From positions 620,001 to 684,000 of the forward strand of contig NZ_BOSI01000002.1 in assembly GCF_018403265.1 (NCBI RefSeq): a stretch of DNA of 64,000 bases. Reading direction: 5' to 3'. This DNA is from Paenibacillus sp. J31TS4 (GTDB lineage Bacteria; Bacillota; Bacilli; Paenibacillales; NBRC-103111). Shown one piece after another: positions 1-8,692 of the stretch (positions are counted from its first letter, which is position 1; each line of letters opens with the position of its first letter). The notes below the pieces were generated by a model. The model was not told the origin of the DNA. It did not search any database and saw only the letters and a list, made by a program, of their open reading frames with translations. A program made the translations under genes and the position numbers.

Positions 1-743
1 TGATCGCGGAGATGGGAGGCAAGGACGGCATTGTCGTGGACGAAACGGCCGATCAGGATGCGGCGGCACGCGCGATCGTCGCCTCCGCCTTCGGCTACCA
101 GGGACAAAAGTGCTCGGCCGGCTCCCGCGCAATCATCGTGGATGCCGTCTATGACGAGGTGGCAGCCAAGGTAGCGTCCCTTGCGCGGCAGCTGGCCGTC
201 GGCCTGCCGGAGCGGAATTGCCCCGCAGGGCCCGTCATCGACCGCGCGGCGTATGAGAAAACGCTCCAGTATTTGGAGATCGGAAGCCAGGAGGGCAAGC
301 TGCTCGCCGGTGGCAAACCGGCGGGAGAGGAGGCGGAAGGGGGCGGCCGGCTGGTGGACGGAGGAAGGGGGTATTACCTGGAGCCGACCGTTTTCTCCGA
401 GGTGGCGCCGCATGCCCGGCTCATGCAGGAGGAGATCTTCGGGCCGGTGCTTGCGCTCTGCCGGGCCAAGGACTGGCGGGAAGCTATCGCGATATACAAC
501 GACACCGAATACGGCTTGACCGGCTCCTTCTTTTCCACATTAGACGAACGGATTGCCGAGGCGGAAGCGACGATGCACTGCGGCAATCTGTACATCAACC
601 GCAAGTGCACGGGCGCCCTCGTCGGGGGGCATCCGTTCGGCGGCTTTCAGATGTCGGGCACCGATTCCAAGGCGGGCGGTTACGACTACCTTCTCCTGCT
701 GACGCAGGCCAAGGTCGTGTCCAGGAAGCTGGCGGACGCTTAA
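1..743 (+). CDS. rocA: L-glutamate gamma-semialdehyde (1-pyrroline-5-carboxylate) dehydrogenase, 3' part
   Basis: C-terminal 247 or so residues of an aldehyde dehydrogenase of the P5C dehydrogenase group; the gene starts before the window and the open frame runs from base 3. It would oxidise glutamate semialdehyde to glutamate with NAD+ in proline/arginine catabolism in the cytosol. The general-base Glu lies in EMGGKDG (codon 9-11) and the catalytic Cys in GQKCSAGSR (codon 111-113). The C-terminal EEIFGPVLA and GGHPFGGFQMSG blocks are typical of the P5C dehydrogenase branch. The stop is TAA at 741-743. The family call is secure; rocA rather than pruA is a naming choice. Confidence 0.9.
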   Translation, partial: IAEMGGKDGIVVDETADQDAAARAIVASAFGYQGQKCSAGSRAIIVDAVYDEVAAKVASLARQLAVGLPERNCPAGPVIDRAAYEKTLQYLEIGSQEGKLLAGGKPAGEEAEGGGRLVDGGRGYYLEPTVFSEVAPHARLMQEEIFGPVLALCRAKDWREAIAIYNDTEYGLTGSFFSTLDERIAEAEATMHCGNLYINRKCTGALVGGHPFGGFQMSGTDSKAGGYDYLLLLTQAKVVSRKLADA

Positions 744-844
744 ATCACCTCGGCCGGACCAACCGTTCAGCGACAGAGAAGCATCGGTACGGCAGGCCGT
801 CGTAAGGCTAGACGGCGTGGTTGCACGTTCTGCGGAACGCACAT

Positions 845-879
845 GCAGCAGCCTTCCCGCATAGACGGAAGGCTGCTGC
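845..879 (+). terminator. Hairpin terminator after rocA
   Basis: A perfect 13-bp inverted repeat (845-857 with 867-879) with a 9-base loop stands in the space between rocA and the convergent aroA gene. The T tract after it is weak, so it may stop transcription only partly or protect the 3' end. The rest of the 744-973 gap shows nothing else. Confidence 0.6.
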
Positions 880-973
880 TATTAGAGGTGTCTGATCGCT
901 TAAGCTGCCGGCCGTGCGGCTCGCACCCAAGCAGCCCCTTGTTTCGTCACCATTCTGACGAACCGCTGCCCGG

Positions 974-2053
974 TTAGCGGGCGTTCAGCAGGCCGGACTG
1001 CCGCACATCGGACAGGAACTGCCGGAATTCCGGTATATTGAGCTGCTGCGCCGCGTCAGACAAGGCGGTGGCAGGGTTCGGATGAACCTCGACCATGACG
1101 CCGTCGGCTCCGGCCGCCAGTGCCGCTTTGGCGCACGGGGCCAGAATGTCCTTGCGTCCGGTCGAATGCGTAACGTCGACCAGGACAGGCAGGTGGCTCT
1201 CCTGCTTCAGAATCGGCACGGCAGAGATATCAAGCGTATTGCGCGTCGCCTTCTCGTACGTCCGGATGCCGCGCTCGATCAGCATGACGTCTTCATTGCC
1301 GCGGGAGAGGATGTATTCGGCGGCGTGCAGGAATTCCTCGATAGTAGCCGCCAGCCCGCGCTTCAGCAGGATCGGCTTGCGCACGTCGCCGGCCGCCTTG
1401 AGGAGCTCGAAATTCTGCATGTTCCGCGCTCCGATCTGAATGACGTCGATGTATTCGCATGCGATGGCGATGTGCGCCGGATCTACAATCTCGCTGATCG
1501 TCAGCAGGCCGAATTCGTCCGCGACCTCCTTCAGAATCCGCAGTCCCTCGATTCCCAGCCCCTGAAAATCGTAAGGGGACGTCCTTGGCTTGAATGCGCC
1601 CCCGCGCATAACGGTAACGCCGGCTTCCTTGAGCGCGGCGGCTACCTCCCGCACCTGTTCGTAGCTCTCGACCGAGCACGGGCCTGCAATCATGACCGGC
1701 TGCCGGCCGCCGATCGTCTGGGCGCCGAGCCGAATGACGGTATCCTCGCTTTTCCGTTTGCGGCTGACGAGCAGCTGTTTATTGTGGCCCGCCTCCTGCA
1801 GATGGAGAGAGGCCTGGAAGATTTGCTTGAACAGGTGGCGGATCGTGTCGTCCCCGAATGGCCCGGGGTTGCGGCTGACCAGCTCGTCGAGCATCTTCTT
1901 CTCGCGGACGGGATCGTACTTGGGCACGCCCTGTTTCTCCTTCTCCTCCCCAATCTCCTTCACAACCTGCGCCCGCTCGCTCAGCAGGCGCAGCAGCTCC
2001 AGATTCAGCTCATCCAGCCTTCCGCGCAGCGTCTCCAATCCTTCCCGACTCAT
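974..2053 (-). CDS. aroA: Bifunctional chorismate mutase / 3-deoxy-7-phosphoheptulonate synthase
   Basis: 359-residue fusion. Residues 1-85 or so form an AroQ-type chorismate mutase domain (helical, [19 protein letters not shown]), and residues 105-350 form a class I beta (KDO8P-like) DAHP synthase with [25 protein letters not shown] and [10 protein letters not shown]. The enzyme makes DAHP from PEP and erythrose-4-phosphate, the first step of the shikimate pathway. In Bacillus the mutase domain serves as the allosteric sensor of chorismate/prephenate. The ATG at 2053 was chosen because AAGGAG lies about 10 bases before it and an in-frame upstream ATG falls inside the T-box. It is transcribed alone behind a T-box leader, so control should be at both RNA and protein level. 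Confidence 0.95.
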   Translation of the reverse strand: MSREGLETLRGRLDELNLELLRLLSERAQVVKEIGEEKEKQGVPKYDPVREKKMLDELVSRNPGPFGDDTIRHLFKQIFQASLHLQEAGHNKQLLVSRKRKSEDTVIRLGAQTIGGRQPVMIAGPCSVESYEQVREVAAALKEAGVTVMRGGAFKPRTSPYDFQGLGIEGLRILKEVADEFGLLTISEIVDPAHIAIACEYIDVIQIGARNMQNFELLKAAGDVRKPILLKRGLAATIEEFLHAAEYILSRGNEDVMLIERGIRTYEKATRNTLDISAVPILKQESHLPVLVDVTHSTGRKDILAPCAKAALAAGADGVMVEVHPNPATALSDAAQQLNIPEFRQFLSDVRQSGLLNAR

Positions 2054-2094
2054 CGCTCTCCACTCCTTCGCTAGTTTCTTGTCTTCAGAACGAC

Positions 2095-2390
2095 AAAAAG
2101 CCCCCCGCCGCAAGGGACGAGGAGCCGTGGTACCACCCTTATTAGAACCGCCGTCTTTCGCAAACGAAGGACAAGCTGCTCTCACTTAGCTCCCGGTAAC
2201 GTGGGGAATCCGGGCTTCCTTGAGACAGAGCCGATCGTTCGGACTGCGTTCGGGAAACCGGCTCGGGAGTGAACTTCGGCGGGGCGTCTCACTCGGGTGC
2301 TCTCAGTCTTCGGCACGCCGTCCCTGTTAGGAGCCTAATCCGCTTACTCTCTCCGTCCAAGCCGTTGATGGATGGGAATGTTCTGATTTT
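2095..2390 (-). promoter_or_regulatory. T-box riboswitch of the DAHP synthase gene (probable Phe specifier)
   Basis: The minus strand carries the T-box core AGGGTGGTACCACG (2139-2126), followed by a GC-rich hairpin and TTTTT (2099-2095), 42 bases before the aroA start. Upstream is a long structured leader with the Stem I elements GAGAGTA and, on the 3' side, GAAGTTCAC near 2277-2269. UUC (2273-2271), followed by a purine, is the most sensible specifier codon and would make the leader sense uncharged tRNA-Phe. GUU is the competing reading. The T-box assignment is certain; the amino acid is an inference. Confidence 0.93.
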
Positions 2391-2395
2391 GAAGC

Positions 2396-2424
2396 ATTGT
2401 ACCTCTTTGCGGCGAAGGTTGCAA
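2396..2424 (-). promoter_or_regulatory. SigmaA promoter of the aroA T-box transcript
   Basis: On the minus strand TTGCAA (2424-2419) and TACAAT (2401-2396) are separated by exactly 17 bases. This places the RNA start near 2389, just before the T-box Stem I. Confidence 0.8.
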
Positions 2425-2496
2425 GCCCTTTTTTGACTCAGCGGCCGGTGTGTCCATTCGGCAAGGCAATAGGGAGTCGTTTATGCTTACGTTATA

Positions 2497-2507
2497 TATG
2501 ACATACT
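2497..2507 (+). promoter_or_regulatory. CcpN-like operator upstream of gapB
   Basis: TATGACATACT fits the CcpN consensus TRTGHYATAYW at every position. It lies in an AT-rich stretch about 110 bases before the predicted gapB start of transcription. In B. subtilis CcpN represses gapB, pckA and the small RNA SR1 on glucose, and homologues of exactly those three products are encoded downstream here. No regulator gene is in the window, so the site is a motif match supported by context. Confidence 0.45.
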
Positions 2508-2582
2508 ATATACCTTAATAAATGCTGTTTTACCCACAAAACAAACGATAAATGGGGAATAATGTGAAGTTTAAGATTAATG

Positions 2583-2612
2583 TTGCGTCATAATAAAGAT
2601 ATAGTGTATATT
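2583..2612 (+). promoter_or_regulatory. Probable sigmaA promoter of the gapB operon
   Basis: TTGCGT (2583-2588), an 18-base spacer and TATATT (2607-2612) lie 34 bases before the gapB ATG, in the most AT-rich part of the window. The start of transcription would be near 2619, leaving a short leader with AAAAAGGAGG. Confidence 0.55.
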
Positions 2613-2645
2613 ATATGCATCGACAGATAAAAAGGAGGAAGCAGA

Positions 2646-3683
2646 ATGGTCCAAGGAGTAGGCATCAGCGGAATGGGACGCATTGGCCGGCTGCTGATTC
2701 GACATATCTTCGCCTCGGAAGCACCGAAGCTGCCGCTGAAGGCGATTAACTGCACCCATCCGGTGGAAACGCTCGCTCATCTGCTCAAATACGATTCGGT
2801 GCACGGCAAATGGGGCGCCGAGCTGTCTTATGGAGAAGGACTGCTGACGATTAACGGGCATCCGATCCGGATCGTCTCGGAGAGAGAGCCGGAGAAGCTC
2901 GGCTGGTCCAGCCTCGGCGTGGATCTCGTCATCGACGCCACCGGCAAGTTCAACTCGCGCGAAGGAGCCCTCCGGCATGTGGCGGCCGGGGCGGAGCGCG
3001 TCCTGCTGACCGCGCCGGGCCGAGACATGGACCTGACGGTGGTCATGGGAGTGAACGAGGATCGGCTGGACCCGGAGCGGCACAAGCTGATGTCCGCCGC
3101 CTCCTGCACGACGAACTGCGTCTCGCCCGTGCTTGCGGTGCTCGATGAAGAGTTCGGCGTCGAGGCGGGCTGGATGACAACGGTCCATTCGTTTACCTCC
3201 GACCAGAATCATTTGGACAACCCCCACAAGGATCTGCGCCGGGCTCGGGCTTGCACCGGATCCATCGTGCCAACTACGACGGGGGTCGGCAAGGCGCTGA
3301 AGGATGTCCTGCCGCACCTGGCTTCCCGGATGCAGGGCACTTCGCTTCGGGTGCCGACCCAGGATGTATCGCTGATCGATCTGACGGTCCGTCTGGCGCG
3401 TCCTGCCACGGCCGACGAGGTGCGCGGCGTCTTCCGCGCAGCGTCCCAGGGCAAGCTCGCCCCCTACCTTGGCTATTCGGAAGAGCCTCTAGTATCGGCA
3501 GACTACATCGGTTGTCCCCAATCGGCTGTCGTGGACGGTTTGTCCATCATGGCCAGCGGCGACCAGGTAAAGGTGCTGGCTTGGTACGACAACGAATGGG
3601 CCTATGCGTCTCGCGTCGTAGAGCTCGGACAACTCGTGAAGGAAAGGGTGGAGCAAGCATGCAAAACACCGTTAACCGTGTAG
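2646..3683 (+). CDS. gapB: Glyceraldehyde-3-phosphate dehydrogenase, gluconeogenic GapB type
   Basis: 345 residues, normal length for the family. The N-terminal Rossmann fold starts [10 protein letters not shown] (residues 6-15). The catalytic Cys154 is in SAASCTTNC and the catalytic His is in TTVHSFT near 181. The block [12 protein letters not shown] is of the GapB kind rather than the glycolytic GapA kind (DGPHRKGDLRRARA). The strand-2 end reads INCTHP, without the Asp that normally selects NAD, which fits an NADP-using gluconeogenic enzyme. A strong AAAGGAGG precedes the ATG. The stop overlaps the next small gene, and pckA follows, so the operon looks gluconeogenic. Confidence 0.93.
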   Translation: MVQGVGISGMGRIGRLLIRHIFASEAPKLPLKAINCTHPVETLAHLLKYDSVHGKWGAELSYGEGLLTINGHPIRIVSEREPEKLGWSSLGVDLVIDATGKFNSREGALRHVAAGAERVLLTAPGRDMDLTVVMGVNEDRLDPERHKLMSAASCTTNCVSPVLAVLDEEFGVEAGWMTTVHSFTSDQNHLDNPHKDLRRARACTGSIVPTTTGVGKALKDVLPHLASRMQGTSLRVPTQDVSLIDLTVRLARPATADEVRGVFRAASQGKLAPYLGYSEEPLVSADYIGCPQSAVVDGLSIMASGDQVKVLAWYDNEWAYASRVVELGQLVKERVEQACKTPLTV

Positions 3684-3817
3684 AGCTCGGAACGATTGTG
3701 TGCCGGCATTGCCAAGCGGTCATCGGCACGCAGGATACGGAGAAGGTCGCTTTCTATTATGCCGCTTGCGAGAAGGAAGACTGCAGGAAGAAAGAGCAGG
3801 CGGCCGAAGGGCGCTGA
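3659..3817 (+). CDS. SR1P-like small zinc-ribbon peptide
   Basis: 52 residues. The core [20 protein letters not shown] resembles the SR1P family (B. subtilis SR1P begins MGTIVC), with CxxC at the front and a second Cys pair (ACEKEDC) behind. In B. subtilis SR1P is encoded by the dual-function RNA SR1 and binds glycolytic GapA, promoting its association with RNase J1. Here the ATG lies 25 bases inside the end of gapB, with GGTGGAG just before it, so the two are probably translationally coupled. An N-terminal extension of nine residues distinguishes it from the Bacillus form. The family call rests on motif similarity recognised by eye. Confidence 0.78.
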   Translation: MQNTVNRVELGTIVCRHCQAVIGTQDTEKVAFYYAACEKEDCRKKEQAAEGR

Positions 3818-3903
3818 CCGTCTCAGGGCAGCGTCTGGAGATACAGCTGAGAACTCCGCCGAAGAGGGCGGGGATATACGAAGAAAAAGGGGTTGGAGTC
3901 GCA

Positions 3904-5469
3904 ATGAAAGTGCTGGATGAGAAGACGGGCCTCGCTAGGGCCGCAGCAAATCTGTCCGCCGAAGAACTGGTGCAGGCCGCTCTCGGCCGGAAGGAAGGCG
4001 TGCTGGCCGCAAACGGGGCGCTGCGGGTCTCGACGGGCAAATATACGGGGCGTTCCCCCAAGGATAAATATATTGTTATGGAACCGTCCGTAAAGGATCA
4101 TATCGAGTGGGGCGGCGTTAACCAGCCGATCTCCTCGCAGCGCTTCGAGCGGCTGTACCGTAAGGCGAAGGCCTACATGAACAGCAGGGAGCTGTTCGTC
4201 TTCGACGGCTTCGCGGGAACGGATCCGGACTACCGGCTGCCGATCCGCGTCGTGAACGAGTACGCCTGGCACAATCTGTTCGTCCGGCAGCTGTTCGTCC
4301 GGCCCACCGAGGAGGAGCTCGCCGTTCACGAGCCGGCGTTTACCGTGATCGCGCTTCCCGGACTCCAGGCGGATCCGGCCGAGGACGGAACCCGCTCGGA
4401 GACGTTCATCGTCGTCTCGTTCGAGAAACGGATCGTGCTCATCGGAGGGACCGAGTATGCGGGAGAGATGAAGAAGTCGATCTTCTCGGTCCTGAACTAT
4501 CTGCTGCCGTTCCGCGGCGTGCTGCCGATGCACTGCTCCGCGAATATCGGCAAAGAGGGGGACGCCGCCTTATTCTTCGGCCTGTCGGGAACAGGCAAAA
4601 CGACGCTGTCCGCCGACCCGGACCGCCGGCTTATCGGCGATGATGAGCACGGCTGGTCCGAGCGGGGCATCTTCAACTTCGAGGGCGGGTGCTATGCCAA
4701 ATGCATCGGGTTGACCGAAGAGAAGGAGCCGCAAATCTGGCAGGCGATCCGCGAGGGAGCCGTCCTCGAGAATGTCACACTGGATGCGGAGGGCAACGCC
4801 GATTACGCAGACGGATCGGTGACGGAGAATACGCGTGCCGCCTACCCGATCGACTTCATTCCGCAGGCGGTCCTGACAGGCCAGGGCGGCCATCCGGAGG
4901 TGATTCTCTTCCTGACGGCGGACGCTTCCGGCGTGCTGCCTCCCATCTCCCGGCTGTCCAAGGAGCAGGCGATCTATCATTTTCTGTCCGGCTATACGTC
5001 CAAGCTGGCGGGAACCGAGAGAGGGGTAACCCAGCCGGAGGCTGTATTCTCGACCTGCTTCGGCGCTCCGTTCCTGCCGCATTCCCCTCAAGTATATGCC
5101 CGTATGCTGGGAGAGAAGCTCGAGCGGCACGGCACAAGAGTCTACCTCGTGAACACCGGCTGGTCCGGAGGACCGTACGGCGTAGGCAGACGAATGGACC
5201 TCAAGCATACGAGAGCGATGGTAACGGCGGCGATCGACGGAACGATCGAGCAGGCATCCTTCCGGCCCGACCCGGTGTTCGGTCTCGCCTGCCCGGATGC
5301 CGTGCCCGGCGTGCCAGCTGAGGTGCTCCAGCCGCGGGAGACGTGGAGCGATCCGGCTGCGTACGATACCAAAGCTGCTGAGCTGGCGGAGCGGTTTGCC
5401 CGGAACTTCGAGGCCTTCCGAGGCATCGGAGAAGACATTCGCGGCGCTGGGCCGCAGCTCAAGCGCTAG
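3904..5469 (+). CDS. pckA: Phosphoenolpyruvate carboxykinase (ATP)
   Basis: 521 residues, usual length. It converts oxaloacetate and ATP to PEP, CO2 and ADP, the entry step of gluconeogenesis. The kinase P-loop [11 protein letters not shown] is at residues 226-236, followed by [14 protein letters not shown], which carries metal and nucleotide ligands. The N-terminal TGRSPKDK and the R-x-GG region are typical of the ATP-dependent class. The start ATG at 3904 is preceded by GGGGTTGGAG; an upstream open extension lacks a site. It lies 86 bases after the SR1P-like gene with no terminator between, so it is probably part of the gapB operon. Confidence 0.96.
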   Translation: MKVLDEKTGLARAAANLSAEELVQAALGRKEGVLAANGALRVSTGKYTGRSPKDKYIVMEPSVKDHIEWGGVNQPISSQRFERLYRKAKAYMNSRELFVFDGFAGTDPDYRLPIRVVNEYAWHNLFVRQLFVRPTEEELAVHEPAFTVIALPGLQADPAEDGTRSETFIVVSFEKRIVLIGGTEYAGEMKKSIFSVLNYLLPFRGVLPMHCSANIGKEGDAALFFGLSGTGKTTLSADPDRRLIGDDEHGWSERGIFNFEGGCYAKCIGLTEEKEPQIWQAIREGAVLENVTLDAEGNADYADGSVTENTRAAYPIDFIPQAVLTGQGGHPEVILFLTADASGVLPPISRLSKEQAIYHFLSGYTSKLAGTERGVTQPEAVFSTCFGAPFLPHSPQVYARMLGEKLERHGTRVYLVNTGWSGGPYGVGRRMDLKHTRAMVTAAIDGTIEQASFRPDPVFGLACPDAVPGVPAEVLQPRETWSDPAAYDTKAAELAERFARNFEAFRGIGEDIRGAGPQLKR

Positions 5470-5566
5470 GCGTTCCCGTTTTCGGCCTTTAGCTTCCCTT
5501 CCGTCCGCAGTAGGCAAGAGGACGATCCACGATACAAGTCCCTGCTTTGCGATTGCCCAAGCTCTC

Positions 5567-5594
5567 AAGCCGTCCTCCCGGGGACGGCTTTTTT
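5567..5594 (+). terminator. Rho-independent terminator after pckA
   Basis: A 9-bp stem (5567-5575 with 5582-5590) with a 6-base loop ends in a run of T from 5589 to 5594. It closes the gapB operon. Confidence 0.9.
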
Positions 5595-5820
5595 GCTGTA
5601 CCCGGAAACGGAGAAGCACCCAGTGGAAGTTTCCTCCAGAGGGATTGTAAGCACAGCAATGAAATCACAAGAAAGGCCGTTGGTAAGCGCCGCAAGCGAG
5701 CCAAAACGTGGCGATACGGGGTTCGTCAACCTGCGGGAGCCAATGCTAGAATGAAGCAAACAAGCAAGGGCCGGTTATTCCCGTTTTTCTTTCATTCTGA
5801 GCAGACAAGGTCGTGACCCG
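5595..5820. other. Gene-free stretch before the MFS gene
   Basis: No convincing gene or long repeat is seen. An extended -10 element TGCTAGAAT (5744-5752) without a good -35 box lies 69 bases before the MFS start and may be its promoter. Confidence 0.35.
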
Positions 5821-7050
5821 ATGGCATTCTCCTGGAAACACAATTTGGCCGTTCTTTGGATCGGCGTCTTTTTCTGCAGCACTGCGTATTCGATCTCCAT
5901 TCCCTTCCTTCCCATCTTCCTCAGCCACGAGCTGGGCGTGACCTCGCATCTTGAAGCGTGGTCCGGCGTCGCTTTCGGCATCACCTTCCTGGCAAGCGCG
6001 CTTGTGTCGCCTTTCTGGGGCTCTCTGGCCGACAAATACGGGCGCAAGCCGATGCTGATTCGCTCGGGATACAGTCTTGCCGCGCTTTATTTTCTGAACT
6101 ATTTTGTTCAGGATCCTTACCAGCTTCTCGTCCTCCGCGTCTTCCAGGGCCTGCTGGCCGGCTATGTGCCGGCCTCGATCGCCTTGGTCGCCACGAATAC
6201 ACCGGACAAGCATGTGGGCTACGCTCTCGGCATTATGTCGACGGCCGGAGCCACCGGCGGCATCATCGGACCATTGGTAGGAGGGACGGTGAGTCGCCTG
6301 TTCGGAAACCGGGAGGCATTCCTGTTCTCCGGCATCGTCGTGCTGGTGGCTGCACTCATAGCGACGTTCCTCGTCCGGGAGCTGAAGGTGAACCGGACGG
6401 GCGTCCGCTCCAACGTCCGCAGCGACCTCAAGGAAGCGGCGGCGAACAAGCCGTTTATCGCGCTGCTCGGCCTGGTCATGCTGGCCACCGTTTCGGTCAT
6501 GATTCTCGAGCCGCTGCTCACCGTCTATACGATGGAGCTTGGTGCAGATCCCAAGGACGCCTCGTTCGCATCGGGCCTCATCTTCTCTGCGGTCGGCGTC
6601 GCCACCGTCCTGGCGGCTCCCCGATGGGGCAAGCTGGGAGGGCGGATCGGCTACCAGCATATTCTCGTCATCGGCCTTCTGGGCGGAGGCATCGGCAATT
6701 TGCTGCAGGTTTTCGTCCCGAACCTGGTCGGCTTCGGCATTCTCCGCTTCTTTTACGGCCTGTTCTTCGCCGGCTTCTATCCGTCGGTTAACGCCTTGAT
6801 CGTCCGGGTTACCGAACCGGAGTTCCGGGGACGCGCCTTCAGCCTGAACCAGTCCGCGACCCAGCTCGCCACGATGCTCGGCCCGATCGCCGGCGGACTA
6901 TTGGGCGGCTGGATGCCGATCCGCGGGGTCTTTATCCTGAACGGACTTGCGCTCGTCGTAGTTGCGCTTATGTTCAAATTCGGCAAGCAGAGAAGCTTCC
7001 TGTCTCCGGAGCCGGCGCCTGCCGCCGAGCGGAAAGCCGTTTCCTCCTGA
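5821..7050 (+). CDS. MFS transporter, multidrug efflux type (MdtG-like)
   Basis: 409 residues with about 12 hydrophobic segments and no signal peptide, a major facilitator of the drug:H+ antiporter kind. Motif A is GSLADKYGRKPM in the loop after helix 2, and the helix-5 motif C region reads GATGGIIGPLVGG, which is characteristic of exporters. The second half repeats the fold (GIRFFYGLFFAGFYPSVNALI-like segment and GPIAGGLLGG). The substrate cannot be told from sequence. It is monocistronic or followed only by a tiny ORF, between two terminators. Confidence 0.85.
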   Translation: MAFSWKHNLAVLWIGVFFCSTAYSISIPFLPIFLSHELGVTSHLEAWSGVAFGITFLASALVSPFWGSLADKYGRKPMLIRSGYSLAALYFLNYFVQDPYQLLVLRVFQGLLAGYVPASIALVATNTPDKHVGYALGIMSTAGATGGIIGPLVGGTVSRLFGNREAFLFSGIVVLVAALIATFLVRELKVNRTGVRSNVRSDLKEAAANKPFIALLGLVMLATVSVMILEPLLTVYTMELGADPKDASFASGLIFSAVGVATVLAAPRWGKLGGRIGYQHILVIGLLGGGIGNLLQVFVPNLVGFGILRFFYGLFFAGFYPSVNALIVRVTEPEFRGRAFSLNQSATQLATMLGPIAGGLLGGWMPIRGVFILNGLALVVVALMFKFGKQRSFLSPEPAPAAERKAVSS

Positions 7051-7150
7051 TCCGCCGCCCGTCTGGGCGTCTGTCCGCATCGGGAGCTGGAGGAGCCGCA
7101 TACACTGAAGCATTACCGGAAGGCCTCCTTCCGATCGACGGGAGCCTGCT

Positions 7151-7234
7151 ATGAAGGGATGGACCGGGAAAGAGCTGCTGCTTATCCTTCTTTTGTTCCT
7201 GCTGCTGGTGCTGCTGCTGGCAATTCTGCTTTAA
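7151..7234 (+). CDS. Putative 27-residue Leu-rich membrane peptide
   Basis: A short frame coding for a 27-residue peptide: a polar start (MKGWTGKE) and one run of about 19 Leu/Ile/Val/Phe residues, long enough to span the membrane once. GGGAG lies 7 bases before the ATG, and a terminator follows 90 bases after the stop. It recalls the very small hydrophobic proteins of Bacillales spores, but no family was recognised. It could be spurious. Confidence 0.4.
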   Translation: MKGWTGKELLLILLLFLLLVLLLAILL

Positions 7235-7320
7235 TCCGATTCGGCGTGTGCGTTTGCCGGCCTTCTTGGCACGTATCAATCGCCTGGCCGCGCGCCGCAT
7301 TACCGTTAGCAACTACAAAA

Positions 7321-7350
7321 AGACCGACAGCCCTGGGCTGCCGGTCTTTT
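7321..7350. terminator. Bidirectional terminator
   Basis: The imperfect palindrome AGACCGACAGCCC / GGGCTGCCGGTCT is flanked by AAAAA on the left and TTTTTT on the right. It can therefore end both the plus-strand transcript from the MFS/small ORF side and the minus-strand DUF1657 gene. Confidence 0.85.
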
Positions 7351-7378
7351 TTGCGCTGGACGCGAAAACGAAAAAAAA

Positions 7379-7585
7379 TTACATGCCTTTGTACTGCGGC
7401 TCCTCGTTCTCGAGATCCTGAACGCGCGCACTCACTTGATCGACGATCTGCTGCGTCTGCTGGGCGGCCTGCTCGAACAGCTGCTTCGCCTGCTGGTTTT
7501 GGGTGCTGAGCGCGAACGTTTCCAGGCTGGCTTGCGCGCTCTTCAAAGAGGCTACGCACGTTTTCACTTGGCTTGCTACGGTCAT
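7379..7585 (-). CDS. DUF1657 small protein, divergent from the spoVA2-like cluster
   Basis: 68 residues, helical and rich in Gln/Ala. MTVASQVKTCVASLKSAQ and FALSTQNQQAK match the DUF1657 pattern. The same signature reappears at the C-terminus of the DUF421 protein encoded on the other side of the divergent gap (CAADLELFALSTRNEKAKQM). DUF1657 genes accompany yetF-like and spoVA genes in the spoVA2 operons linked to spore heat resistance, but their biochemical role is unknown. AAAGGAG stands 8 bases before the ATG. Confidence 0.85.
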   Translation of the reverse strand: MTVASQVKTCVASLKSAQASLETFALSTQNQQAKQLFEQAAQQTQQIVDQVSARVQDLENEEPQYKGM

Positions 7586-7717
7586 GGTTGATTCTCCTTT
7601 CGGTGTGTAGGCATGATTGCGCGCGGACGATCCGGTCTCGCGCCGCAGGCGGACAAGGGAGGCTTCTCCTGCCCTCAAGTAGCATGTCCCGTTTCCAAAA
7701 AAAGATGACCGGCCCGC

Positions 7718-7746
7718 TTCATAAACGTTTTGGACCAAGCAAATAA
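7718..7746 (+). promoter_or_regulatory. Possible sigmaG-type promoter of the spoVA2-like operon
   Basis: TTCATA (7718-7723), a 16-base spacer and CAAATAA (7740-7746) loosely resemble the forespore sigmaF/G boxes (TGMATA, CATACTA). The expected forespore expression of spoVA genes is the main reason for listing it; the match alone is weak. Confidence 0.25.
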
Positions 7747-7787
7747 TGATGGCAGGGCATGCAGTCCGGGAAAGGGGAGAAAGGCAT

Positions 7788-8651
7788 ATGCCGGAATGGG
7801 GTTTGATTATCTTCAGGTCCGTCGGCGCTCTTGTCATGCTCTTCGCTCTGACAAGGCTCCTCGGGAAAAAGCAGATTTCCCAGCTGACCTTCTTCGAATA
7901 CATCACAGGCATCACGCTTGGGGAGTTGGCCGGCTTCATCTCGACGGACATCGAGCGCAATTACATGCACGGCGTGATCGCTCTGCTCGTCTGGACGCTC
8001 ATTCCTTTCGGACTGGGAGCCTTGACGCTCAAGAGCATGCGCGTGCGCAACTGGCTGGACGGACGGAAGACGGCTCTGATCCAGAATGGCAAAATTCTCG
8101 AGAACAATCTGAAGAAGGAGCGCTACACCGCCAACGAACTGCTGGAGCAGCTGCGGACGAAGAATGTGTTCAACGTCGCCGACGTCGAATTCGCCATTCT
8201 GGAATCGAGCGGGGATTTGAGCGTGCTCCTCAAGGAAGAGAACCTGCCGCTCACCCCGAAGAGTCTCGGCATCAAGGTGCCGGCGATGCAAGAGCCGCAG
8301 GCGGTCGTTATTGACGGCAAGATCTTGAACGGCCCGCTCGTCCAGCTGGGCCGCAGTCGGGACTGGCTGCTCACCGAGCTGGAAAAGGTAGGAGTGGCGC
8401 TAGATAATGTCTTTTTGTGCCAGGTGGACGGCTATGGGCAGCTCTATGTCGATATGTATGACGACAAGAAGAAGGTGCCGCTGCCGCAGGTTCGCCCGCT
8501 TCTATTGAGCACACTCAAAAAATGCGCGGCCGATCTGGAGCTGTTCGCTCTGTCGACCCGCAATGAGAAGGCCAAACAAATGTACGCGGCGAACGCAAGA
8601 CTGCTTGAGCAATCGATCGACAAGCTGACTCCCCTGCTGAAACGGGGCTAA
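7788..8651 (+). CDS. DUF421 (YetF-like) membrane protein fused to a DUF1657 domain
   Basis: 287 residues. Three N-terminal membrane helices (about residues 5-75) are followed by a cytosolic DUF421 domain of two YetF-type repeats (about 85-225; LIQNGKILENNLKKERYT, VVIDGKILN). The last 50 residues form a DUF1657-like helical domain (TLKKCAADLELFALSTRNEKAKQM). The ATG at 7788 has AAAGGGGAG at the right distance; the two upstream ATGs do not. In spoVA2-type operons a yetF-like gene precedes spoVAC and a DUF1657 gene is separate; here one copy is joined in frame. The function is inferred to be in the spore inner membrane; the mechanism is unknown. Confidence 0.85.
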   Translation: MPEWGLIIFRSVGALVMLFALTRLLGKKQISQLTFFEYITGITLGELAGFISTDIERNYMHGVIALLVWTLIPFGLGALTLKSMRVRNWLDGRKTALIQNGKILENNLKKERYTANELLEQLRTKNVFNVADVEFAILESSGDLSVLLKEENLPLTPKSLGIKVPAMQEPQAVVIDGKILNGPLVQLGRSRDWLLTELEKVGVALDNVFLCQVDGYGQLYVDMYDDKKKVPLPQVRPLLLSTLKKCAADLELFALSTRNEKAKQMYAANARLLEQSIDKLTPLLKRG

Positions 8652-8692
8652 CGCAACGCTAAACGGAGCTGAAGAAAGGAGACGGTACCTAG

